Positions 13,101 to 28,334 of a DNA stretch of 64,000 nt are shown one piece after another. Position 1 is the first letter of the stretch, and the number at the start of each line of letters is the position of its first letter. Origin of the DNA: Whitmania pigra (taxonomy: Eukaryota > Annelida > Clitellata > Hirudinida > Haemopidae); assembly GCA_021613335.1 (NCBI GenBank), contig JAJTWR010000329.1:1576001-1640000 (forward strand). The letters run 5' to 3'. The position numbers and the translations under genes were made by a program. The notes below the pieces were generated by a model, which searched no databases, was not told the origin of the DNA, and was given only the letters and a program-made list of their open reading frames with translations.

Positions 13101-13140
13101 ACTTTTTATGTACAGAATTTTCATAGGCCATTGTTTCACA
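13100..13140 (+). repeat. Right copy of 41-bp direct repeat flanking an LTR-like element
   Basis: Identical to 12824-12864 over all 41 bases. It begins with the last base of the LTR-like element. Confidence 0.85.
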
Positions 13141-13389
13141 CAATGTACTGAAGGACGTTAGATTTACATACTTACGAAATGTATTGAATTCAGACAAATA
13201 TTTCGTGCAATTTTCGGGAAAAATTGGAAATACCCAAAATTACGTTTAGGAACAAGAAACACTAGGAAGCATAAATTTTGATATTTGTTATAATCCAATC
13301 TTCAAATTATTATTTATATGAAAGCCATTAATGTATTTCATACCCTTTCTTAGTAATTAATTCTTGAACTCTATTGTTATAACCCAAGA

Positions 13390-14910
13390 AAGGTTTCAAG
13401 CTCTTTTTCATCCAAAAAGGTTTAGCTCAACAGTAGACTTAAAAAATAAGTTAAATTTGGAAGTTAGTCGGTTGACCATATTCAGATGCCTTCAGGAGAT
13501 TAGTTTTCTGAAGTTTGTTAAGTGTCAATTCAACATCTGTACCTGGAACAGTGAAATTTACACACAGATCGTCAAACGAGTTTCCAACTTTCAAAAGTTT
13601 GATTGCTAATTATTTCATTCTTCTGACGTTCTGATAGACCGACTTCAGATTTAATTGCATCTATTTTCGCTTTGACTGGAAATAGTTGCTTGAAAAGGGA
13701 TTCAAGCAATGGGAAGGGATGAATCAAATCAAAGTATTCGCTTCTTAAATGAGATCTTATTTATTTATTTGATTAAAGTCCGTTGCATAACTAGGATGAT
13801 TTGGACTTGCTTAAATGGGATCGTTACCTTTTCGCCAGTATTTGAAAGAGTTCGTCACTCAATGGGGTGTCGAGTAAATAACCATCCGAGATTACCTTTG
13901 CCAAAATTCGTCCCAATTTCTAATTAATTATTATTCATAAATTAATCAACCCATGTCTAAATTTCTCTGTGTTTCCATTATTTTTTGGAAAGAGACCGTT
14001 GGGAGAAAAAGTGTGCGTCGCTTCATCACCAGATCTTTGTACAGGTTCTTCTTGCCAAAGTTCAAAATCATGCCATTGCAATTCTTCAGAGAGAATGGAA
14101 TAAACTTCTTGTGTCACTCCTGGGCCATATCCAACTTCATCTTTTAAAGAGAATTCCCACTCGGATTACATGTCATGATCATTTGTCTTAAATATTTCAA
14201 ATATATCTCCTAGTACGTTCGTTCTTGCTATATCGAAAGATTTTATCCTTCTAGGTTTATCCTGAAATAATTCTAATTTATCTGGAAGTGGAATTATTCC
14301 AGGAAACGTGAATTTCAGAGATCCAAACCAATGACAATGACAATAACACGTGCCTTCTTTGTCCACTTCAAATAATAAAATAATTCAATTTCCACTGAAT
14401 TATTTTCTTCAGTAATATCAAACATTGATGCCAACTGCTGTTCAAGACACACAGAGATTGTAGTATGCTCAGTGATGCAATTAACCCCCTTTTTGCAAGT
14501 TTCAGCGGTACCTGGGGGATATTCGTTATATGAGCAAACAAATTGTTGAACACACGTCTTTTCGCCTTCGATGACTTGTGATAGACACCTTAAAGCCGTA
14601 ATAAAATTTTGTTTATCAAACATCTCTTGTGCATTGAACAGAGGAGCCCAATGTCGTCAGTTTCATCTCAAGGTTTTTGTCGAGATCCAGATCATTATAT
14701 AATTTGAGAAGATAATCTATGTAATTACAACCTTTCTGTTCATTTTTGATTATTGAGTATCTTATATTGAGAATAATATTTGGTTTCAAAAAACTTTGGA
14801 GCCATGCTTCAGACATTTTTCTGCATAATATGACGGTTAAACCTATAAAATTGGGAATATTATCGTTGCAAACTGTTTCAGAACCACAGTCCCAGAAGTT
14901 CAGCAATATC
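13390..14910 (-). pseudogene. Decayed HECT-domain E3 ubiquitin ligase
   Basis: On the minus strand, across several frames, one reads pieces of a HECT domain in the correct order: PLPDKLELFQDKPRRIKSF; then WEFSLKDEVGYGPGVTQEVY-S, matching the HECT start (EVGxGxGxTxEFY); then GLFPKN; then LGRILAKVISDGYLLDTPL-S; then DDLCVNFTVPG. Upstream residues (14906-14320) look like the region before the domain but are not recognised. A TAA stop lies just before SEWEFSLKDE and frame changes separate most blocks. The C-terminal catalytic cysteine lobe was not found. HECT enzymes transfer ubiquitin through that cysteine, so this copy is almost surely dead. The closest families are TRIP12/HECTD1-like, uncertain. 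Confidence 0.7.
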
Positions 14911-14959
14911 CCTGTGGGGACATCTATGTTATTATTTAAAGTTGGTATCCAGGTATTAT

Positions 14960-16230
14960 TATGATATGAATATTATTGATTTTTCCTCTCTGTACCCCTC
15001 TTTGCCTTCCAGATCTTGTCCTGAATCCTTGGTAATTCAAATGATACGTCCTTCTAAAGAAGGTGTCGAATTAACTTAGAATAATAGCTCAAATGTCTTA
15101 TTCCAGGCTTCTTGGTGGGAAATGATCGCAGATGTAAAGTCAGGCTCGATATCGCCTTCATTCTGAGGAAAGCCAAGAGCGTCATTTGCGGGGATCAGGG
15201 GGGAAATTACTATAATTAACTTGTTTTCCGACAGCAGAAATATAAGTAATAGTATAAGCCTAGTCTCTAACGTAGCCGAAACTAGAAGACACTCATATAT
15301 TATTTCAATTGCGAAGTTTTAAATTATAATATTTGGAAACTATGCTTTCAAATGTTTTTATAAAATGCTTTTTATAAATGTTCATTGTGGTGCCACTCAA
15401 ATATATGAGCTAAAATTTTTTTAACATTTTAAATTGCCCATACTCTGAAATTGTTCCTTTTATGATGTGTAGTAATTAAGCTAATTTTCATTTAAATATA
15501 TTCTATATGAAACTGCAGCTGAAGTTTCGATAAAAAAAAACTTGTTTTAAGAACAAATTTTAACTGATGTTTTTATTAGAAATGTTTGCAGCAAATCTAG
15601 AGATTTAGGCTACTAATTGTTAATAATCTTTTGGTTTTAATTGGGACTTTGGAGCATGTTCAAAACATACGCGTCGTCATTTTAAGGCAGTACTTATGGA
15701 AGGAACAATAAAATTAAAAAAACTAAAACTTAACATATATCATATTATAATAATTTTAATAGATTGTACATTCCAGACCAAAATCGAACATTAAAAATTT
15801 TGCGCTTCATTATCTGTCTGCTGGGCTCCGTCCCTAAATTTATCAGGACGTATGATAAAAAAACAAAGATGGAACTAGCCTGAGCGAGAAAGCGCTTGCA
15901 ACTCTCAAGATCTCAGTATTTGGAGCGAGAGGATGTTATACTTTTAGGCACTTTTAGGAAAAGCTTAGGATCATAACTGGCTGAACCATTCCTTTATTAA
16001 AAGGTTGTAGTTTAACTTATACGACTTACAACGAATTTTAAAGAAAGTATTTCAACACTTGTTACATCTATGCTGGCTTGCTTTTTGGCTTATCATTAAC
16101 AGAATTTATTAATATGCTTCTAACTTGTCATGCGCTATGCTGCTTGACTAATAAGTGACTGTTGACATTGTTTATCTAAATTAGGTATACAATTATAGCA
16201 AAAAGAGAGTGGCGTATTTGTAAGCCTCCC
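14960..16230. other. Intergenic region upstream of the tau-tubulin kinase
   Basis: No supported coding exon. It probably contains the kinase promoter near its 3' end. I saw no repeat with clear ends. Confidence 0.4.
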
Positions 16231-16232
16231 AA

Positions 16233-19734
<3,502 letters not shown>

Positions 19735-21525
19735 AAAATTGTCTGAAAAGAATGTTTGCTGCACTGATTATTGAAACTGCAAGAGGTTGCCACGTTTAGA
19801 TGACTTGCTTAAAGATTTTGCTGATCAGATGCTTTTCTATTGTGTGGGTTTATTGCGAAGAATCTTGAGAGTGATACGTTGAGGTTTAAAAATATGCTTT
19901 TTTTAAATCAATCGTTTAGGCATTCAATCATTTGCTGTTGCTTGTTGTTTGTTCTCCTTTACTTGTCAATGTAAATTCATCGTTGTTTTTGTTGTAGTCA
20001 TACGGTTAATGAAGTGGTGTCGTGAACTAGATTTGCTTGCCTTGATAAATTTTACAAATTCTCAGCCATGTATAGTCACTGCAGATTGGTCATCAAGGTT
20101 GCCTGTACAAAGTCCATCTCCGCTTTAGGAGCTTAATTATCTGTGACGTAACCTTATATTTTTGTGCTGAGTATATTTTGATTCTGATTTTGCAACTTGG
20201 TCCTGGATTGTTGCTTTAAATTCCTGCTCAATGTTTTTAAATCAAACTGCGCTGCAACAACATCTAGTCATCTATCCTTTGTTGGATATGTTGTTTACTG
20301 TACAATCAAGATGATCTCAAATAGGGCATTTTTAGATACAAAAGGAATCATAGTTTTTGTTTTCATTTGCCTGGATACGTTCCAAGACATTCTATAACTT
20401 ATTTATTTATTTATGAAAATATTCATTTTTAGTTGAATTGTTCGATGATTATTCATTATTTTAGCTGATGTTGTGCAAATTTGCAATGCATATGTTAAAA
20501 ATTTAGGCTAAAAGTTTTTTATTGATTTTTCAATGCCATGCTTTCTGTTATTACAGCAATCAAATGTAATTATCACCTTAATCAGCCAAACTACTGATTC
20601 CAAAGAATAGAGTCTCATTTTAAAAGTGATGTTAAAATTATCTGACGTCTTTATAAAAAGTTTTTGTTAGGTCTTGGGAATGAGTGCACATTGAAGCTTC
20701 AGTCTTCTGTTTCTTACTTCGACCCCATGATTTTATATTGTTCTTGTCATATTACTCGAGGCTTAAGTCACGCTAGATATTCCATGGACTATTTCTAGTC
20801 TTAAAAGTGCATATCTTTTGACGAGATGTTGAGGAGAAATACACTTACATTAAAATCAATTCTATTGTCATGTGAAACATTTTTAAGATTATTCTGAGAT
20901 TTCTTGCTGTTTCACCAATTTCAATAATTTTCCTCATTTTGCTGAGTTTAATTTGATAAACTGATCACATTGTAGGCAGAAGTAATTTTGCATTCAAATT
21001 TGGATGTTTCAAAATCATGTTGATTGATTTTATTGTGCTTAGTATTTGACTTTAATTATTCTGCTTTATGTGTCTTGAGGATTACTGCATTTGTATTTTA
21101 GAGTTGAATGGTTGGAAGTTGAGATACTAAAATTCTTGGGTATCATTTATCCTAATTGAGAACACAATAACTAAAGAGCATTAATTGTGGGTCCCAACAA
21201 AATGATGTTAACATTATAATATAACAACAAACCAAACAAAACACAGATGAGATTTTTTGAGAATTATGGAATTTGCTGACAAAGATGTATGCAAAAGTAG
21301 GAGATGGTCATTAGGTTCATTTGAATTTCATGACACTCAAGTACTTTGTGCTGGGTTTTTCAAAGTCTTTGTCAACTTCTATGATGTTATGAGTGGCCCC
21401 ATAATAGGCAACAGCGACGAATAAGATTTTTGTAGGAAATCAGGTTTTAATTTGAAGCAAGTAATTTAAACCATTTCATTATAGTATTTAAAACTTTGAA
21501 GCTATCCTCTCATGAATAATTGATA
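19735..21525. other. 3' UTR of the kinase gene and intergenic sequence
   Basis: T-rich sequence directly after the TTBK stop is consistent with a long 3' UTR. No coding exon or bounded repeat is evident. The end of the transcript could not be placed. Confidence 0.4.
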
Positions 21526-21710
21526 AACAAAAGCGAAGCCGCATTTGGGGGGGGGGTTACGGGTTCAAACCCACCAAAATAATTTTAAAAAAATTTTAAT
21601 TGTCAATTTTAACAATTTTGTTTATGGATTAGCAAGAAATGCATGTGTGTTAATGTAGAATACATTATTCAACCAAGATTGACATCAGTCCCATGGGTCG
21701 TGCTTTTTTT

Positions 21711-21850
21711 GGCATAGCGGTTGAGGATTCACCTTGCGTTCTTGCAGTGCGAGTTCGATTCCCGTCTTAATCGTCTATCTGCGCGTGTGCTGTTGCCTGT
21801 GTGTTTTGATATTTGGATTTTAGTTAGGGTTAGGGGCAATGATTTAATCT
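21711..21850 (+). repeat. tRNA-derived SINE-like sequence
   Basis: An A-box-like motif (tagcggttgagg, 21715-21726) is followed at tRNA spacing by a B box (agttcgattcc, 21752-21762), the two internal promoter blocks of RNA polymerase III. The sequence lacks a matching acceptor stem, so it is not a functional tRNA gene. The tail continues into unrelated sequence. A SINE or tRNA pseudogene fits best. Confidence 0.5.
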
Positions 21851-22099
21851 CAAGATGTTCCGATGAGTCTTGGTGAAATACTTCTCAGTTTAGAGAAACT
21901 TAAATGACATTCGGTCTACTAAGCCCTACAAACAATTTAGCACTCATTGTCGATGTTCGACTTGTGCCAGATTTCTCATTTCTATCATTTTATAGAACTG
22001 ATAAACCAGACAAACTGATGTCTTTTTAACCTGGCCATACAAAATATCAGAAATTTCTTTGCATCAATTGTCGTCCAAAAAATATTGTAAGAAATTGTA

Positions 22100-22107
22100 T
22101 TATAATG
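22100..22107. repeat. 8-bp target-site duplication, left
   Basis: The bases ttataatg stand directly before the hAT terminus and recur at 24313-24320. Confidence 0.9.
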
Positions 22108-24312
22108 CAGAGGCGTAGCCTGGGTATTTTGCGCCCGGGGACAAACTATAGAATTGGCGCCCTTTTCCATGTCTATATATTTAATCTTACTGTATTACAC
22201 TAAATTTGAAATTGTAATAAAAATCAAATTTTAATGGCACAAGGCATCCATTTAAAAGTGAAAAACCTTTCTACAAATAGTAGCGCATCAGTCACCCAAT
22301 CAGTCAGTCTAAGATGATTTACATGCATAGTAGTCTAATAGTGTTTAAAATAGATTTATTTTTCTTGATTTAACAGTTGCAAACTGATCAATAACGTCAT
22401 CAAAGTCTGGTTTCTCAAGCGTTTCTCTTTCTATACTAAGAAGAGCAAGATCACTGAGACGATCCTGTCCCATTGATGCACGCAGATACGACAAAATAAG
22501 TTTCAATTTGCTGAATGATCGTTCACAGCTTGCAATTGAAACCGCTATTGCTAACAAAATTTGTAGTGAAATTCGAAAATTCGGAAATACGTCGCTTCCA
22601 TAAAGCACAATACATAAAACATAAAACCAAGGAGATCCAAAGGGGTTTCTGGTAGAGTTTCAGTTCGCTTTCTCAGCAGCATTCTGCAGTCACCACTTTC
22701 TGTGAAGAGTTCGTAGCCATTAATGTCCATGTCGTAGAAAGTTGCAAAATCTGCACAACTTCGACGAATTTCATCTTCACCTGTGTCAGATGTCAGAAGA
22801 GTCTTAACGTCCAGCAGAAATCCAAATTTTGTGTTCAGGTCTTTGAGTCGTGAAAAACGTGTTGACATCTCCTGTTGAAGACGATCGAACACATTCTTCA
22901 TAACACGCATTACTTCCTCTTCTGATGAGAGTCCTGCATCTCTTGCCAGTTCTCCAGGCATTCTCCTACGTCGCCTAATTCTTCTTTCTACCGGAATATC
23001 CCATGCTGTGCATTTTGTTCTGGCGTTTTCGACCGCAGCCAGGCTCAAATCATCACGAAGCTTGATAAATTCTTGCTCCAAAGATTCAATATCAGTCGCA
23101 GCTTCCTTGAAATTCATGGTAGGATCTTGTAGGCGCTTCTTTGCACGATCAATTTTTCCAAGAACGACAATGCAGAAGTGTAATAAAACTATGAAATTAA
23201 AATTCAATATACAGGCCAGTAACTGCTGTGCACCACTTCTAGTTTCAGGTGTCATAGTGGAGTCTTCCGATAATATCTCTAGCAATCCAACTAGTTCATC
23301 CAGTCCTTCATGGATAGCTTTAAAAGCTTCAGATCGTGCACTCCAGACTCTCTTTTTACTGTTATGGGAAGAGCTCTTTTTAATTCTTCCCAACGAATTG
23401 TTGAATGAGAGAAAAACGAATATATGCTTTCAAGTGTTCCAAAAAAAGTTACGACAACAGGATCTTGCTTAGCTGAATACACACCTGCTAAATTTAAGCT
23501 GTGGTTGTCACAGTTGACGAACAGTGCTCTAGGATTTCTGTCACATATTCGTTGTTGAAGGCCAGATATATGCCCAGTCATCACCGAAGCATTGTCATAA
23601 CATTGAGCTCGACAGTCGGCTAGAGGTATCTCATCAGAATTCAGTCTCTCGACGATGACTTTCTCTAGGCTTGCAGCATCTTTTGAATATATCTCGATAT
23701 AACCTAAAAATGATTCTTTGATTTTTAATACAAACTATTATTTGAATCTATCATATAATCAACGGTAATTTCAGTTAAAACTAAAAATATAATAACTTTC
23801 TTTTGGCAGTTGGCGGCCACCGGCCCAGTCCAAGCCTGCAGTGCAACTTTGCGTTAGCCTGATACCAATGGGAGTTTCAGAAATTGTTTTGACGTTTTCA
23901 CGCTTTCACGAATGTTGTTTATCTTTGTCTATATTAGAACAATCACAACAAGTCTCTGATAAAAAGTTTTAATATACCTTAATAGAGTGTAATCCGTTTT
24001 AAACCACAATAAGTTCGTCAACAACTTAGTAGTATTACAGTAGTAGCCACTGCAGAGTGCACCCAGAATCCGTATCCTGACTGGAAGCAGTGGTGGTGGG
24101 CTCACTGAGTTCACTGAGCTGGCAGCAGCATCAACCAGGTCTGGATGGCAGACGTATCAGACGATGGCTCATATCTGCCCTGCTCCAGCCGCCGCTGTTG
24201 GCTAGCTTGTGAGTGTGACCTATTTTACCAATGTCGCCAAAATTATGGCGCCCCTGTATCTTGGCGCCCGGGGACATATGTACCCCCTTGCCCCCCCCTA
24301 GCTACGCCTCTG
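22108..24312 (-). mobile_element. hAT-superfamily DNA transposon (ZMYM1-like transposase, defective)
   Basis: A 2,205-bp element has perfect 12-bp terminal inverted repeats (CAGAGGCGTAGC at 22108; the reverse complement ends at 24312) and an exact 8-bp duplication (ttataatg). Both features are diagnostic of hAT elements. The minus strand carries a transposase with large gaps, described separately. GC-rich subterminal blocks (gcgcccgggg) are shared by both ends. The perfect duplication suggests a fairly recent insertion. Confidence 0.92.
22345..23705 (-). pseudogene. Broken hAT transposase, ZMYM1-like
   Basis: Three overlapping minus-strand frames make up the middle and end of a ZMYM1/hAT-type transposase. 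The first has CRAQCYDNASVMTGHISGLQ and CDNHSLNLAGV, the RNase H-like core motifs of this family. The second, 280 codons in its own frame (23393-22551), covers the insertion domain, with helical charged segments and VERRIRRRRRMPGEL. The third ends with the hAT dimerisation motif (AIAVSIASCERSFSKLK). Frame changes near 23390 and 22600 separate them, and the N-terminal zinc-finger part is absent, so the element cannot mobilise itself. Confidence 0.85.
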
Positions 24313-24320
24313 TTATAATG
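24313..24320. repeat. 8-bp target-site duplication, right
   Basis: Exact repeat (ttataatg) of 22100-22107 directly after the hAT terminus. Confidence 0.9.
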
Positions 24321-24529
24321 TGACATTTATAATTTGTAAAAATGAAAAATTTGTAACCCCCCAAAATCAATTTCTGGCTAAGGCCCTGAACAAACGACTC
24401 CTGCAAAAAACTCCAGCCCCATAAATAATATTGAAAATAAGCCACATTTTTGTCTGTCTCCCCAAGTGTTGACATCTAGTACTCAAAGGTGAGCTAGACT
24501 TGTTATAATATTGACAATTAAATTCATGT

Positions 24530-25235
24530 GTATTCTTGATATATTATTTCAAAACAGATTTGGAGAAGGCGATTAGGCTCTTAATAGCTGACCAAGAGAT
24601 TATTAAGAAATCTTTAAATATGACTGCACAAAACATGCAGAACAATGTCGTTCTTAATGTTGATATTCCTGAAGGAATTAGCTTGCCATTTTGGAATGAT
24701 TGCGAATTTGCAAGCACTGAAGAAATTTTAAAGGATTTCACAGTTATAAACAATTGTTGGTATAAAATCAACATATTTTAAATTATTTTAATGACTCTAA
24801 TATATGCAATTCATATTTCTGCTCTGGCGTCTTATGGAGGATATAACCTTGAGACCACCATCTGGAGACTTATGAAACACTTACAGATAAAATGGGTAGA
24901 AAGTTCAATTTATGTGGACAGCATGGTAAAAAGGCTTTTGGACAAACTGAGATGATGAATGTTGTGTTTGGTTAGTCAACTGGCTTCCATTATGTAACAT
25001 TTTTGTAACACTTTCCTCTGATTCTACTACAAATTGAATTTTAATGAATTTTAACTTATTTATAGAGTAATAATAAGCTTAGCAGTGTGATTAATATTTC
25101 CATCTGGAAAATTTAAGGGGCAGTAAAAAGAAACCCAAGCACTTCAACTGCAACCACACAAGACTGTGAAATGGAGCTTCGCAAGTGGTTTTGAAATGCA
25201 GGAGCTGAAGGTCGGAAAATAAATTTAATAAATGA
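24530..25235 (+). pseudogene. DUF4806-like domain gene, decayed
   Basis: Three blocks follow one another on the plus strand: LEKAIRLLIADQEIIKK with GISLPFWNDCEF (from 24555); GGYNLETTIWRLMKHL followed in another frame by TDKMGRKFNLCGQHGKKAF (24836-24950); and EMELRKWF-stop-NAGAEGRK (25170-25218). The order resembles DUF4806: an SLP-type start, GG, a helix, a W/N-x-G-x-xGKKAF core, then a terminal W helix. The function of the domain is unknown. The frame change after MKHL and the TGA in the last block argue that this copy is dead, though a very short intron cannot be excluded. Confidence 0.5.
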
Positions 25236-25239
25236 ATTT

Positions 25240-26050
25240 GTAACAACTGATTTTTTCTCAATAAACATGATGTAATAACCCAAAAGTTTGAGTTTTTCAG
25301 TCACATATTTTTGGGAAACTCGTGATTGATGATGCAGATTGGACTGAGCAGCCCGTGCTTAATGATACCGGGCCCGCAGACATAAACCAGCGATAACCCG
25401 ACGGCTACCCGAGCGGGATCCATGTTACGTGATCCGCGGCCGCGGTGGGCTGCCGAACCGCTTTTTTTCCCGCCTGGAACCCGGCGGGCCCGTTTTCTTA
25501 CGCTTGCTGTTTACCACTTTATTTGAACATTCTGAGGAAGCTTTGGCAAATACTCTATCTTTCACATGTTTCATCCTTCTTGGATATACAACTCCGTGAG
25601 TCTGCAAATAACCAACATCTCAAGGAATAACGTTTGCAAGTGTAGCGCTGCTTCTTCTGAGATCCCATACCGAACCGCCTCCAGAGCAAATATAGAATAG
25701 TATTTTTAATTGTGTCATTTACTTATAACAATCGGTTAGTTGATCGCGATTTAACATGATAAAGAAGTTTAATTTTAATGGTTATTTCAATTAATAACAT
25801 AATTTTTTATTTATCCTAACTTGGAAATTTGTAAAATTGAAGAAATTATTTTAGAGGAATTATATTATAGATTTGCTGGTTCTAACTTAATTAAAAAATT
25901 ATTTTAAAGTAAAATTTGTATAGCGTATCAACTGTATTATATTTTCATTCGCCAACAAGTTTCATGTCTGATCTGTATTAAACAATTGTCATTTCTATGG
26001 TTATTTACATTCGAGATCAACGTTTCTCTGTCTCATCTTGCCGGCTGTTA
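25240..26050. other. Intergenic region upstream of RTRAF
   Basis: A GC-rich patch (25360-25500), unlike its AT-rich surroundings, contains no recognised gene or tRNA. The rest is AT-rich. The RTRAF promoter should lie toward the 3' end. Confidence 0.4.
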
Positions 26051-26054
26051 CGCA

Positions 26055-27445
26055 ATGTTTAAGAGAAAGTTGCAAGCTCTGAATTTCCATTCTCCTGATT
26101 GTGATTTTAAAGGTTTTATATTTTTTTAAATTTATGATATTAACTTGACAATTGTAAGTGTTTGTACTTATTCGAGGCATTAAGAGTTTGTTCACGTATT
26201 GTCTGCGTTTAAGATTTATTTTATCAAAACAAAAATAATCATTATGGACAAAATAATTTGACAGATGAAACGGAATTTAGGAACCTCGTTTGCTGGCTAG
26301 AAGATAGGAAAATTAATCACTACAAGCCTGAAGACAGGACTGAGCTTAGGAATATTTGCTCAGGAGATTGGGAACAAGTATTTTCCAAAGTTTGTCCTGC
26401 TATAACACTTCATTTTTACTAAATAACGTTTTTAGTCTCAGAGATTGTGTTAATGTTTATAAAGAAATAATTTATATTAGAATTAATTATGGTTAATGTA
26501 TAGAAAGTAAATGACAATGGACCGTTGTGTTTTCTATTAAGTTGTTTTTATAATAATTTCAGTATTTAATGGATACAAATTGCCCAATATGTACATATGA
26601 TAAAAGTGAAAGAAACAAGATTGTGGACTGGTTGCTTTCTTTGGCAGTACATCTTGAATATGGGGGCAAAGGTAGATGTAGCTTCTATGGTAAATTATGG
26701 AACTTTTTCAATAGTAAAATTTTTGCTTAATTGTAGCTCAAAAGATGAAGTCTATATATGGTTATGGTGGTCTTGCATCCAGCAATCCTTTAGAGAAGAT
26801 GGATTGTAATGAAAATAATATTTTTTATTGGCTCTGAGACTGCAGGAAATATATTATTATGTGAGGTTCTGTTATCATTTCAGACACAAGTAATGAATTC
26901 AAAACAGGAATTGCATCCATTTCCAAATTGCTTCAAATTCCACCGCATCCAGATCCTTTGGTCACTTTAAAAGTCTGCAGCTGATGAGAACTATTAAATT
27001 TCAGTTTAGATTTAAAATTATAAATTCTATTAATTTGTGAAGGCTGTCAGTTTGCTCGTCAAGGAAAAATTGTCAAGGGAAGCTCTTGATCGTTTCCATA
27101 AAAAGGGCATAGCTGTTAGTACCTTTTTTTCTAGCTTTAATTGTAATTTTTTTTTTTTGATTATTTGTTTTAATACAGCATGCTCTGACCATCTCACTTG
27201 ATGATGTTGAGCTTGGATTTCAAACAAAAGGTAATAAATAATGAGATGATTAATGAAACTTGAAAGTTTATAAAATATCTTTTGAGGCAGATTTGATAAC
27301 TCAAGAAGCTGGGAAAATACTCAGACTCCTCTTTCTTAAAGAACTCAGAGAGTTGCAAGATATTGCCAATGAAGCCATTGTCAATGCCCAGGCACTTACT
27401 GCAAATCCAAAAACTGATACCAAATTGGGCAAAGTTGGCATTTGA
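26055..27445 (+). CDS. RTRAF: RNA transcription, translation and transport factor (RTRAF / C14orf166 / hCLE)
   Basis: Exons start at 26055 (MFKRKLQALNFHSPD), 26265 (ETEFRNLVCWLEDRKI), 26563 (YLMDTNCP, DWLLSLAVHLEYGGK), about 26883 (NEFKTGIASISKLLQIPPH), 27042 (AVSLLVKEKLSREAL), about 27180 (HALTISLDDVELGF) and about 27291 (ITQEAGKILRLLFLKELREL), ending LGKVGI at 27445. They follow human RTRAF nearly colinearly. In animals RTRAF joins the tRNA-ligase complex (with RTCB, DDX1 and FAM98) and RNA transport granules, and associates with RNA polymerase II. The first exon is 58 bp with a phase-1 donor and is missed by simple ORF searches. Exon 3 may end at aaag|gtagat or tatg|gtaaat, a 7-codon ambiguity. 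AATAAA at 27546. Confidence 0.92.
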
Positions 27446-27559
27446 ATAATTTATCTAAATATATGTGGATAAATAGAAATTAAATCATTAACTTACAAAA
27501 TTTGGTGCAATTAAAGCTTAAATTGAAGATTTTGTTATGCTTATGAATAAAATTAATAT

Positions 27560-28302
27560 AAATCCAGTTTGAGGTGTTTATGAACTTTAGATAGTGGTTT
27601 GACTGGAATGTGCCAGGAATATGATAACATTTTCTTGGGGACATTAGATTTCTATTTAAAGTTTCTTTTAAAAGTTTGCTTTATTTAAACATTATGAGAG
27701 GTTTATCAGTGCAAAAATTGCTTGGGACCGGGGCATTCACAGCTTTGAGAGCCTGGGCCTTTTACAAAATTTAGACCCTGATGAAATTGTCATGGACATT
27801 CCTGAGCTGATGGGTTGTTGTTTTAGGTAGTGAGGTATATGCCTATACCAGAGGCACGCATTTAGCGATGTGTTGGTTTTCAATAGCGATCTTTTTGTGT
27901 AACAATATTTTGTTAGTTTGGTGACCCTGACGTTAGAAGGAAATAGAAGTTTTGATCGATCTCGTACCAAAAGATACAAGCAAGCTTAAGCGCCATCAGC
28001 CTCACTTGTTTCAATTACTCATCACTTTCCTACACAGCAGAGAGGTAATCTTTGAGAATGAGATGCTTTCAAACACTGCTTCTCTTCCCAAAGCTTTGCA
28101 AAAAGTTTGATTTGTCGGATTGCCCTGGTAAAAAACGTTATTGATATATGATATATGAAATATATAAGAAATGCATATAAAGCTGAAATAAAATTTCAAA
28201 TTTTGTTTTTGGATTCGCAAGAAATGCTCAAATATATTAATGACGAGTACATTGTATTGCCCAAATTAAAATCAATTAATATATTTATATTAATAATTAA
28301 TG

Positions 28303-28334
<32 letters not shown>

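Larger units (their letters stand above)
21534..24388. mobile_element. Old hAT-like shell with nested insertions
   Basis: The right end, reverse-complemented, begins CAGGGCCTTAGCCAGAAATT and then GATTTTGGGGGGTTAC. The left end reads CGAAGCCGCATTTGGGG followed by GGTTACGGG. The flanks aacaaaag (21526-21533) and aacaaacg (24389-24396) match at 7 of 8 positions, as an old 8-bp duplication would. Inside lie a tRNA-like SINE and the younger hAT at 22108-24312. The left terminus is worn, so the boundary is tentative. Confidence 0.4.

Noticed and set aside
21711..21785. Functional tRNA gene
   Set aside because: A and B boxes are present but acceptor-stem pairing is not, so a SINE or pseudo-tRNA is more likely.
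23008..23472. Plus-strand 154-codon frame
   Set aside because: Shadow of the hAT transposase on the minus strand.
25360..25500. GC-rich patch as an inserted bacterial or rRNA fragment
   Set aside because: Too short and no recognisable rRNA or gene sequence.
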